Shown piece by piece: positions 1 to 5,731 of a DNA stretch of 5,731 nucleotides. The DNA comes from Gemmatimonadota bacterium (GTDB taxonomy: Bacteria > Gemmatimonadota > Gemmatimonadetes > Palauibacterales > Palauibacteraceae). Location of the stretch: positions 1 through 5,731 of the forward strand of contig JAOTWC010000105.1 in assembly GCA_029863105.1 (NCBI GenBank). Direction: 5' to 3'. Each line of letters opens with the position of its first letter. Positions within the stretch are counted from its first letter, which is position 1. The position numbers were made by a program, and so were the translations under genes. Below the pieces are notes generated by a model. The model was not told the DNA's origin, did not search any database, and saw only the letters and a list, made by a program, of their open reading frames with translations.

Positions 1-717
1 ACCCGCGTTCAACGCAGGCCGGAGGCCATTCAGGTACGATCGATGCACGCGCAGGAGCACCTCGGACACCGTCGCATCGACGCCCGGGAACGCATCGTCT
101 GGCTGCAGCTCCATGCCGTCGAACAGGATGCGCCGCGCCAGGCTGTATCCGTTCGTGTGGAGCCCGGTGGACGGGAACGCGATGAGAGACAGGCCCGGCC
201 GGACGGCGTCCTTGCCCGGGATCTCCCAGACGCGCCGCCCCACGATGAACCCCGCAAGATCGTACGTGCCGGGATCGTATACGCCCGGCATTTCCGCCGT
301 CTCTCCGCCGAGCAAGGCGCACCCGTTGCCTCTGCATCCGCGCGCCACACCCCGGATCACCGACTCGGCCACCTCGGCATCCAGTCTTCCGCAGGCGAAG
401 TAGTCGAGGAAGAACAGCGGCTCGGCACCTTCGGCGAGAATGTCATTCACGCAGTGATTGACCAGGTCCTCACCGACCGTGTCATGCACGCCGGCGGCAG
501 CGGCGACGAGAACCTTCGTGCCGACGCCATCGGCGCTGGCGATCAGGTCAGCAGCCGAATCAAGGTGGAACTGCGCGCCGAAGGCACCGAACGCGCCGGT
601 CGCTCCGTCGGTGCGCGTCGAATCGACGACGGCCTTGAGGCGCGCGGTCAGTCGCTCGGCGGCCCGGAGATCCACGCCTGCCTCCGCATAGCTCACCGTG
701 TGTCTCTCATCACCCAT
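1..717 (-). CDS. purM: Phosphoribosylformylglycinamidine cyclo-ligase (AIR synthetase), 3' end beyond the window
   Basis: PurM closes the imidazole ring of FGAM with ATP to give aminoimidazole ribonucleotide, the fifth step of de novo purine synthesis in the cytoplasm. The frame is open from the ATG at 717 to base 1, giving 239 residues of a family usually about 330-350 long, so roughly the last 100 residues lie outside. Visible family motifs are DGVGTK (residues 63-68), VNHCVND (86-92) running into an ILAEGAEPLFFLDY-type block (to 106), GGETAEMPG (137-145) and PSTGLHTNGYSLAR (182-195). Together these cover the N-terminal AIRS domain with its ATP and phosphate-binding loops, and the start of the C-terminal domain. 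The start is supported by a purine-rich ribosome binding site six bases upstream. Its first 8 nt overlap the end of argS, which suggests translational coupling. No broken or missing motif is seen in the visible part. Confidence 0.96.
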   Translation of the reverse strand, partial: MGDERHTVSYAEAGVDLRAAERLTARLKAVVDSTRTDGATGAFGAFGAQFHLDSAADLIASADGVGTKVLVAAAAGVHDTVGEDLVNHCVNDILAEGAEPLFFLDYFACGRLDAEVAESVIRGVARGCRGNGCALLGGETAEMPGVYDPGTYDLAGFIVGRRVWEIPGKDAVRPGLSLIAFPSTGLHTNGYSLARRILFDGMELQPDDAFPGVDATVSEVLLRVHRSYLNGLRPALNAG

Positions 718-2425
718 CGGATTCTCCCTCTCGGAGCATCCTTTCGGGGGCTGACAACCCCAGCACGGCCAGCCCCTGTTGGAGCGTGAGCCGCACAGCG
801 GCTGCCAGCATCAGGCGGGCATCTCGGGCCGGTCCGTCCGCCAGGACCCGTCGATCCGCTTCTACGTTGCCTTCGTGGTACCAGGCGTTGACCACGGAAG
901 CCAGTTCTTCGAGATACGTGCATACGACGTGTGGAGCCCGGGCATTCGCGGCGGCGGAAATCCGTTCGGGCAGCCGCAGAATCGCCTTCGCAACCTCGCG
1001 CTCCGACTGCAGCGACAGGGCCGACAGGTCTATGGCCCGCAGATCCAGATCCGCCGGATTCACGCCTGCCCGCTGGAAGATGCTGCACATCCTGGCGTGC
1101 GCATACTGGACCTTGTAGACGGGATTGGCCTCGGAGGTATCGAGGGCGAGACTCAGATCGAAATTCATCGGAACCTCGGCCCGACGCATGAGGAAGAAGT
1201 AACGAGCGACGTCGGTTCCGGTTTCGACAAACAGGTCGCGCAGGGTCACGAACGTGCCCGCACGCTTGCTCATTCGCACTTCCTCGCCACCTTTGAGAAC
1301 CTTCACGAGCTGGATGATCAGGACCTCGAGAAATTCCCGTCCCGCACCTACCGCCTCCAGGGCTCCCTGCATGCGCTGGACATGGCCGTGATGGTCCGCA
1401 CCCCAGACATCGATCGCCAGTTCGAACCCACGCCGTTGTTTGTCCAGATGATATGCGATATCGGTGACGAAATAGGTGTGGGACCCGTCGCTCTTGACGA
1501 GGACGCGGTCCTTTTCATCTCCGAAGTCCGTGGTCCGCAGCCACAGCGCTCCGTCGGAGCGATACGCGTGCTCGTCATGGTCCAGGCGGTCCAGCAACGA
1601 CGCGACCAGGCCCGACTCGAACAGAGAACTCTCGTTGACGAACCCATCCATTCGAACCCCGAACGCGACGAGATCTTCCTGTTGCTCCCGCCGAAGAATG
1701 TCCGCGGCATCTCGAGCGAACAACTCGACTCTTTCGCCCGCCTCCATCGCGATCAGCTGGCCCTCGCCCCGCCCGGCGGCTATCTGCGCCGCGACTTCCG
1801 CCACGTAAGCTCCCTGGTAGCCACCCTCCGGCGGGCCGGCGACCCCGCCGCGCGCCTCCTGAAACCGGGCCTCGACGGATTCCCCCAGCAGGTCGATCTG
1901 CCTGCCGGCGTCGTTCACGTAGAACTCCCGGACCACCTGGTGGCCCGTCCACTCGAGCAACGAGGCGACGGCATCGCCAATGGCCGCCCCCCGTCCGTGC
2001 GCAACGTGGAGCGGACCCGTCGGGTTGGCGCTCACGAACTCGACGTTCACGCGCCTCGGGGTCTCGGCCGGGCTGCGGCCCCAGGCGTCCCCGGCCTCGA
2101 GTGCTCCGACGATTCCGTCCCAGACCTGACGGTCGTCGAGCCGGAAGTTCAGGAAACCGGGCCCTGCCACCTCAACCGAAACGACCCCGGCTCGCTCCCT
2201 GTCGAGCTCGGACGCGATTGATTCGGCGATGTCCCTCGGCGCACGACGCAACGAACCGGCGAGCACGAGAGCGACGTTGGACGCCAGGTCCCCGTGCTCA
2301 AGTTCCGCAGGGCGCTCGATGCGGACCTCGCACCCGGGTGGAGCTCCGACGGCGACCGCCGCGCGCTGAAGTTCATCGCGGAGCGCTGCCACACCAGTCA
2401 GGGCTACCGGACTATCTGGATTCAT
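710..2425 (-). CDS. argS: Arginyl-tRNA synthetase
   Basis: Class I aminoacyl-tRNA synthetase that charges tRNA-Arg with arginine using ATP in the cytoplasm. The 571 residues match the usual 550-590, so it is complete. In order: an N-terminal ArgRS-specific additional domain (about 1-95, with ELEHGDLASNVA at 41-52); the catalytic Rossmann fold with SANPTGPLHVAHGRG (132-146), where HVAH at 140-143 is the HIGH signature; DHHGHV at 344-349; and the KMSKS-equivalent loop MSKRAG at 385-390. This degenerate form is normal for many bacterial ArgRS. The C-terminal DALR anticodon-binding domain (about 435-571) has VQYAHARMCSI at 439-449 and ends in the typical LGLSAPERM. The ATG at 2425 overlaps the TGA of the upstream zinc-ribbon gene as ATGA. 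There is no strong ribosome binding site, so initiation is probably coupled. The stop overlaps the purM start by 8 nt. Confidence 0.98.
   Translation of the reverse strand: MNPDSPVALTGVAALRDELQRAAVAVGAPPGCEVRIERPAELEHGDLASNVALVLAGSLRRAPRDIAESIASELDRERAGVVSVEVAGPGFLNFRLDDRQVWDGIVGALEAGDAWGRSPAETPRRVNVEFVSANPTGPLHVAHGRGAAIGDAVASLLEWTGHQVVREFYVNDAGRQIDLLGESVEARFQEARGGVAGPPEGGYQGAYVAEVAAQIAAGRGEGQLIAMEAGERVELFARDAADILRREQQEDLVAFGVRMDGFVNESSLFESGLVASLLDRLDHDEHAYRSDGALWLRTTDFGDEKDRVLVKSDGSHTYFVTDIAYHLDKQRRGFELAIDVWGADHHGHVQRMQGALEAVGAGREFLEVLIIQLVKVLKGGEEVRMSKRAGTFVTLRDLFVETGTDVARYFFLMRRAEVPMNFDLSLALDTSEANPVYKVQYAHARMCSIFQRAGVNPADLDLRAIDLSALSLQSEREVAKAILRLPERISAAANARAPHVVCTYLEELASVVNAWYHEGNVEADRRVLADGPARDARLMLAAAVRLTLQQGLAVLGLSAPERMLREGESDG
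724..730 (-). promoter_or_regulatory. Ribosome binding site of purM, inside the argS 3' end
   Basis: On the minus strand this reads GAGGGAG, six bases before the purM ATG at 717. It is a good anti-Shine-Dalgarno match and lies within the last argS codons, so purM is probably initiated by ribosomes finishing argS or by this site directly. It fixes the purM start. Confidence 0.7.
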
Positions 2426-2718
2426 TCTTCACTGGCCTGTTTGGCCGACTTAGTGTTCGATCCTTCCGAAGGAGTCTTCTCGGACGTCGCTTCGGTGCCC
2501 GACGAGTCCACTTTCGGGCCGCTCGACGCAAGCGAACCGGACTTGTAATCCGTCGCGTAGAAACCCGTCCCTTTGAACACCAGTCCGCCACCGCTTGAGA
2601 TTAGTCTCTTCACGCGGCCTCCACAGTCCGGACATTCGTTGAGCGGTTCGTCGGCCATCTTCTGAAACTGCTCGAACTCTTTGCCGCACTGCGCGCATCG
2701 ATACTCATAAGTAGGCAT
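2422..2718 (-). CDS. FmdB-family zinc-ribbon protein
   Basis: A 98-residue protein of the FmdB/CxxC-CxxC-SSSS zinc-ribbon family, whose members are annotated as putative regulators but whose molecular role is not settled. It opens with the family's very conserved MPTYEYRC. Two CxxC pairs, C8/C11 and C29/C32, should bind one zinc ion. They are followed by VKRLISSGGGLVFKGTGFY (36-54), the usual glycine-rich segment. The last 40 or so residues are a low-complexity Ser/Gly/Thr/Lys/Glu tail with no predicted fold, also usual in this family. The ATG at 2718 is fixed by the conserved N-terminus, although the only Shine-Dalgarno-like bases lie unusually far upstream. It follows the mutase by 23 nt and overlaps argS by 4 nt. 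There is no membrane segment or signal peptide. The family assignment is firm; a transcriptional role, often implied by the name, is not shown by the sequence. Confidence 0.93.
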   Translation of the reverse strand: MPTYEYRCAQCGKEFEQFQKMADEPLNECPDCGGRVKRLISSGGGLVFKGTGFYATDYKSGSLASSGPKVDSSGTEATSEKTPSEGSNTKSAKQASEE

Positions 2719-2731
2719 GTATGTGCGTCGT

Positions 2732-2736
2732 CTCCC
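2732..2736 (-). promoter_or_regulatory. Possible weak ribosome binding site of the zinc-ribbon gene
   Basis: GGGAG on the minus strand is the only Shine-Dalgarno-like sequence in the 23-nt gap between the mutase stop and the zinc-ribbon ATG. Its spacer of 13 nt is longer than the usual 5-9, so its use is doubtful. No hairpin followed by a T-run and no convincing promoter is seen in this gap. Confidence 0.25.
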
Positions 2737-2741
2737 GCGTC

Positions 2742-4316
2742 TCAGCTAGGTTGGTAGCTTCCCCAGCGGCGTCTCAACACGCCGCTGATTTCGCCCACGG
2801 TCGCCCTGGCCCTGACGGCCTCGATGATCGGCGGCATGAGGTTGTCGACACCCGTCGCTGCCTCGCCGACCACGGCAAGACAGCGCCGAACGACCGCATC
2901 GTCGCGCCGGGCGCGGGCGCGCGCCAGTCGGTTCTTCTGCGTGGACTCACGTTCCTGGAATGCCGGCGTCTCGAGGTCGGGCGCCGTGTCGGATTCCCGG
3001 TAGGCGTTCACGCCTACGATCCGCCGTTCCCCACTCTCCACTTCCAGCTGGTGCCGATACGCCGCCATGTGGATCTCCTCGACCATGAAGCCGATCGCCT
3101 CTCCCGCGCCACCGAGTTCCTCGATCTTGGCAAGATAGGCGAGAGCCGCGGCTTCCAACTCCGACGTGAGCGCCTCGACGTAATAGGATCCGCCGAGCGG
3201 ATCCGCCGTGGCGGTTACGCCCGATTCTTCCGCGATCACCTGTTGCGTGCGCAGCGCCAGACGGGCGGCCGAGGCCGTCGGGAGCGCCAGGGCCTCGTCG
3301 TAGCCGTTCGTATGCAACGACTGCGTGCCCCCCAGTACGGCGGCAAGGGCCTGAACCGCCACCCGAACGACATTGTTCAGCGGCTGCTGTGCGGTGAGCG
3401 TGGAGCCCGCCGTCTGCGTATGGAACCGCAGCCGGCAGTTCCCCTCCGAAGCACCGAACTCCCCGGCCATGAGGCGCGCCCACATCCGGCGGGCGGCCCG
3501 GAACTTGGCCACCTCCTCGAACAGATCGTTGTGCGCCGCAAAGAAGAAACTCAGTCGGGGCCCAAACGTTTCGATGTCCAGTCCCGATGCGAGCGCCCGG
3601 CGCACGTACTCCCGAGCATTGGCCAGAGTGAAGGCAAGCTCCTGCGCCGCCGTCGCTCCCGCTTCTCGCATGTGGTAGCCACTGATCGAGATGCTGTTCC
3701 AACGCGGCACGTCCGACCCGCAGAAGGAGATCACGTCGGTCACGAGCCGCAGGCTGGGCTCCACCGGGTAGATGTAGGTGCCCCGAGCAACAAACTCCTT
3801 GAGAATGTCATTCTGGACCGTACCGGACAGCCGGTCCCGTGCAATCCCGCGCTCATCCGCGAGCGCCACGTACAGAGCCAGGAGGATCGCGGCGGTCGAG
3901 TTGATCGTCATCGACGTGGATACCCGATCCAGCGGGATTCCGTCGAACAGCGTGTCCAGGTCGTCGAGCGTGTCGATCGCCACGCCGACTCGACCCACTT
4001 CGCCCACCGCCAGCGGGTCGTCCGAGTCGAGGCCCATCTGAGTGGGCAGGTCGAAGGCCACGGAAAGTCCTGTCTGGCCCGCATCCAGGAGATACCTGAA
4101 TCGACGGTTCGTATCCTCGGCCGTGCCGAACCCGGCGTACTGGCGCATGGTCCACAGCCGACCCCTGTACATGTCGGCATAGATCCCGCGCGTGAACGGA
4201 AAGCCACCCGGCTCTCCCAGGTCTTCGGTCGGATTGAACGACCCGGGACGAGGAGGGCCGTATGACGATTGTATGGTATCTGATATTCTTGTGTTCACAT
4301 TGTTTACGTCATTCAT
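2742..4316 (-). CDS. Methylmalonyl-CoA mutase-type acyl-CoA mutase, large (catalytic) subunit without B12 domain
   Basis: Large subunit of an adenosylcobalamin-dependent acyl-CoA mutase, most likely interconverting (R)-methylmalonyl-CoA and succinyl-CoA. At 524 residues it holds only the substrate-binding TIM barrel and ends in the usual TVGEISGVLRRRWGSY-type terminus. The DxHxxG cobalamin-binding domain is absent, as in split (archaeal-type) enzymes where a separate subunit of about 140 residues supplies it. Landmarks are FTRGIY (41-46), TMRQYAGFGTAEDTN (56-70), GTVQND (165-170), ISISGYHMREAGA (209-221), FHTQTAGSTLT (298-308) and ADPLGGSYYVE (371-381). Y60, Q168, R178 and H215 align at a constant offset of 29 with Tyr89, Gln197, Arg207 and His244 of the Propionibacterium enzyme (numbering from memory). 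Tyr plus Arg favour methylmalonyl-CoA over isobutyryl-CoA, whose mutase has Phe and Gln there. The ATG at 4316 follows the biotin-protein stop after one base. The first 25 or so codons are AT-rich and unlike family members. No B12-subunit gene is adjacent. Confidence 0.93.
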   Translation of the reverse strand: MNDVNNVNTRISDTIQSSYGPPRPGSFNPTEDLGEPGGFPFTRGIYADMYRGRLWTMRQYAGFGTAEDTNRRFRYLLDAGQTGLSVAFDLPTQMGLDSDDPLAVGEVGRVGVAIDTLDDLDTLFDGIPLDRVSTSMTINSTAAILLALYVALADERGIARDRLSGTVQNDILKEFVARGTYIYPVEPSLRLVTDVISFCGSDVPRWNSISISGYHMREAGATAAQELAFTLANAREYVRRALASGLDIETFGPRLSFFFAAHNDLFEEVAKFRAARRMWARLMAGEFGASEGNCRLRFHTQTAGSTLTAQQPLNNVVRVAVQALAAVLGGTQSLHTNGYDEALALPTASAARLALRTQQVIAEESGVTATADPLGGSYYVEALTSELEAAALAYLAKIEELGGAGEAIGFMVEEIHMAAYRHQLEVESGERRIVGVNAYRESDTAPDLETPAFQERESTQKNRLARARARRDDAVVRRCLAVVGEAATGVDNLMPPIIEAVRARATVGEISGVLRRRWGSYQPS

Positions 4317-4320
4317 CTCA
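4261..4320. other. AT-rich island at the 5' end of the mutase gene
   Basis: These 60 bases are 33% GC (20 of 60), against surroundings well above 60%. They cover mutase codons 1-19 and the biotin-protein stop. In mutase sense the segment is rich in A and uses codons scarce elsewhere in the window (ATA, AGA, ACA, TCA, AAT). No strong Shine-Dalgarno precedes the ATG, so an unstructured A-rich leader may help initiation after termination of the upstream gene. A TACAAT hexamer occurs on the minus strand but has no good -35 partner, so I do not call a promoter. Confidence 0.6.
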
Positions 4321-4824
4321 TGTACTTTCTGGCTCTACGGCAATCAACGGATCATCCCTGTCCACCGTCGCGCCCTCCGCAACGTGGACGCACGTCACGA
4401 TTCCTGCCGAATCCGCCCGGAGTTCGTTCTCCATCTTCATCGCCTCCATGACCACCAGGCTTTCACCGGCCCTCACGTTCTGACCGACGGCGACGGCAAT
4501 TCGCACGATCAGGCCCGGCATCGGCGCCCGAAGGGTCGACCCGCCGGCAACGGGAGCCGCAACGGCTGCGAGCTCCCGGATGCGATGCGCCCGCTCATCA
4601 TCCACTCGCACTTCGAAGACTCTGCCCCCCAGGTTCAGCTCCCAACCCTTCTGAGACCGGCGTGCGTAGCCTCTGGCCGTTCGATCCCGGAACCGGACGA
4701 GGATCCGCTCGCCGGGAGACAGGACCTCGACGTGGCAGGGTTCGCGGATGCCATCAAGCGTGACCTCGTCGGGTGCCACCTCCACCAGGCGCTCGCCGCC
4801 TCCTGCGTCCGCATGGTACTTCAT
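4318..4824 (-). CDS. Biotin carboxyl carrier subunit of an acyl-CoA carboxylase
   Basis: A 168-residue stand-alone biotin carrier that shuttles carboxyl groups between a biotin carboxylase and a carboxyltransferase, probably of an acetyl/propionyl-CoA carboxylase. The C-terminal biotinyl domain (about 98-165) begins with APMPG (100-104) and carries the canonical EAMKMEN (127-133), with K130 the expected biotinylation site. Residues 1-90 form a beta-rich N-terminal region (MKYHADAGGG, then GWELNLGGRVFEVRV at 60-74) typical of small carrier subunits in GC-rich bacteria. A short Ala/Gly/Val hinge links the two, without the long Pro/Ala linker of AccB. The frame is open to a GTG at 4857, but I chose the ATG at 4824. 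It gives the family-like MKY start, has GGGGA six bases upstream, and overlaps the methyltransferase stop as ATGA. The mutase that would use the carboxylase product follows after one base. Neither the carboxylase nor the transferase gene is in the window. Confidence 0.92.
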   Translation of the reverse strand: MKYHADAGGGERLVEVAPDEVTLDGIREPCHVEVLSPGERILVRFRDRTARGYARRSQKGWELNLGGRVFEVRVDDERAHRIRELAAVAAPVAGGSTLRAPMPGLIVRIAVAVGQNVRAGESLVVMEAMKMENELRADSAGIVTCVHVAEGATVDRDDPLIAVEPEST

Positions 4825-5731
4825 GGCAGATCCCCACGACGAGTTCTGCCCATCCACACGATGACCTCGACGTGAGCCGTCTGGGGGAAGGCATCGAAGG
4901 GCTGGACTTCCAGGATTTCGAAATGCGTCGAGAGTTCCGCGAGATCACGGGCCAGGGTCGCCGGGTCACAACTGACGTACGCCACACGCGGGACATCGGA
5001 GCAGACCAGGGTTGAGCGAACCTGCCCGGTCAACCCGGATCTGGGCGGATTCACGACGACGACGTCGGCACCCCGCGGCAGGTCCGGGTGATCTTCCGCC
5101 CTCCCGCACACAACCTCGACGTGCGCCCCCGCCCGCGTCGCCGCAGCTCGACATGTCTCCGCCGCTTCCGGGTCTACTTCGCAGGCTGCGGCGTCGCCGC
5201 CCGACTGCGACCAGCGGATGGCGCGGGCTCCCACACCGGCGTAGAGGTCGACGAGCCTGAGGCCGGCCGGCGCGCCGACGCGTTCGTCGAGCCAGGCATC
5301 CATCTCCTGCGAGACGGCACGATTGCACTGCAGGAACACCTTCGGGGAGAGAGCATACTCCAGACCCTGCCAGGATTCGGAAAACGTCGGCTCGCCCGCG
5401 AGCAACCGCTCGCGGCCTGCCGCATCGTGCCACCAGTAGCTCTCCAGCCCGACGACTCGCTCCTCCACGATGCCCGGCTCGCCCGGCTCGGTCCCTCCCT
5501 CCGCGTGCAACGCGACTCGACCTGTTGAACTGGCCCGTATGGTCAGGCGCAGTTCACCGCCGGAAGGCAGACCCTCACCCGTCGAGAGCGCCTCGACCGC
5601 AGCTCGAATCGGTGGCTCCGCGAGCAGACAATCCGTAATCGGGACGACGCGGCCCGGGTTCCCGAGGGCTCGATAGCCGACGGCCGGGCCCCGAACCGTG
5701 AGAGTGATTCGATTTCGATACTGCACGGACG
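4821..5731 (-). CDS. TrmA/RlmC/RlmD-family 5-methyluridine RNA methyltransferase, 5' end beyond the window
   Basis: SAM-dependent enzyme that methylates C5 of a uridine in rRNA or tRNA. Residues are numbered from the GTG at 5726. Family motifs are YRNR (3-6), FLQCN (131-135, the FxQxN motif), VDLYAGVG (159-166, SAM-binding motif I), NPPRSGL (226-232) and YVSCDPATLARDL (250-262), where C253 is the expected catalytic nucleophile. FDAFPQTAHVE (277-287) carries the usual C-terminal signature. C33 in ITDCLLA sits where RlmD (RumA) has its fourth iron-sulfur ligand, so a 4Fe-4S cluster is likely, with the other three cysteines upstream. The frame stays open past 5726 to the window edge, and YRNR normally follows a TRAM domain and Cys cluster, so that GTG is probably internal and about 80-130 N-terminal residues are missing. 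The stop overlaps the biotin-protein ATG by 4 nt. Whether the target is tRNA U54, 23S U747 or U1939 cannot be told from this part. Confidence 0.93.
   Translation of the reverse strand, partial: SVQYRNRITLTVRGPAVGYRALGNPGRVVPITDCLLAEPPIRAAVEALSTGEGLPSGGELRLTIRASSTGRVALHAEGGTEPGEPGIVEERVVGLESYWWHDAAGRERLLAGEPTFSESWQGLEYALSPKVFLQCNRAVSQEMDAWLDERVGAPAGLRLVDLYAGVGARAIRWSQSGGDAAACEVDPEAAETCRAAATRAGAHVEVVCGRAEDHPDLPRGADVVVVNPPRSGLTGQVRSTLVCSDVPRVAYVSCDPATLARDLAELSTHFEILEVQPFDAFPQTAHVEVIVWMGRTRRGDLP
4831..4835 (-). promoter_or_regulatory. Ribosome binding site that decides the biotin-protein start
   Basis: GGGGA on the minus strand lies six bases before the ATG at 4824, inside the 3' end of the methyltransferase gene. 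It supports that ATG over the in-frame GTG at 4857, though a GAGGT also precedes the GTG, so the longer form is not fully excluded. Confidence 0.55.

Noticed and set aside
43..789. A 248-codon plus-strand open frame opposite purM
   Set aside because: The minus strand carries unmistakable PurM motifs throughout; the plus-strand product resembles nothing and is a shadow.
779..2221. A 480-codon open frame on the plus strand opposite argS
   Set aside because: It lies wholly within argS, shows no family motifs and has the skewed composition of an antisense shadow frame.
3186..3208. Two copies of GGATCCGCCG spaced 13 bases apart
   Set aside because: They fall in the conserved ADPLGGSYY motif region of the mutase, where codon choice for the conserved residues explains the similarity. 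There are no further copies or flanking structure.
2721..4265. A 514-codon open frame on the plus strand opposite the mutase gene
   Set aside because: The opposite strand encodes a complete, motif-perfect mutase. The plus-strand product is Arg/His/Gly/Pro-rich with no recognisable domain, as expected of an antisense shadow in GC-rich DNA.
4261..4316. A possible internal promoter (TACAAT on the minus strand) in the AT-rich island
   Set aside because: No acceptable -35 hexamer at 16-18 bases, and it lies inside the mutase coding region, so it could not drive the full-length mutase.
4825..4857. An N-terminal extension of the biotin carrier starting at the in-frame GTG at 4857
   Set aside because: It would add 11 residues not typical of the family. 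The ATG at 4824 has GGGGA at good spacing and forms an ATGA overlap with the upstream stop.
5255..5285. Dense GC palindromes around the GCCGGCCGGCGCGCC run
   Set aside because: They sit in the methyltransferase coding frame and reflect Ala/Gly/Pro/Arg codons at high GC; no stem with a T-run or repeat family is present.

Overview
The window is a compact, GC-rich stretch of bacterial chromosome (roughly 60-65% GC by eye) in which every supported gene lies on the minus strand. Six genes are packed almost without spacing and look like one co-transcribed run. In transcription order (high to low coordinates) they are: a 5-methyluridine RNA methyltransferase of the TrmA/RlmC/RlmD family (5' end outside the window), a stand-alone biotin carrier subunit of an acyl-CoA carboxylase, a methylmalonyl-CoA mutase-type large subunit, a small FmdB-family zinc-ribbon protein, arginyl-tRNA synthetase (argS), and phosphoribosylformylglycinamidine cyclo-ligase (purM, 3' end outside the window).

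Junctions are tight. The methyltransferase stop overlaps the biotin-protein ATG by 4 nt, the biotin protein and mutase are 1 nt apart, the zinc-ribbon gene overlaps argS by 4 nt, and argS overlaps purM by 8 nt. The only real intergenic space is 23 nt between the mutase and the zinc-ribbon gene. I see no terminator, tRNA, rRNA, CRISPR array, insertion sequence or attachment site, and no stretch over 300 bases lacks a gene.

Functionally the run mixes central metabolism and translation. The biotin carrier and the mutase fit the route propionyl-CoA -> methylmalonyl-CoA -> succinyl-CoA, the first by carrying carboxyl groups and the second by B12-dependent rearrangement. Their partners (biotin carboxylase, carboxyltransferase, B12-binding mutase subunit, epimerase, mutase chaperone) are not in the window. 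The methyltransferase, ArgRS and PurM are housekeeping functions for RNA modification, tRNA charging and purine synthesis.

The organism is a GC-rich, probably free-living bacterium. The split mutase beside a stand-alone biotin carrier, with FmdB, argS and purM following, would fit Gemmatimonadota or a similar phylum, but that is a low-confidence guess from memory. I found no convincing undescribed system; the most notable points are the mutase's missing B12 partner, its unusual AT-rich and shortened N-terminus, and the odd mix of functions in one coupled run.
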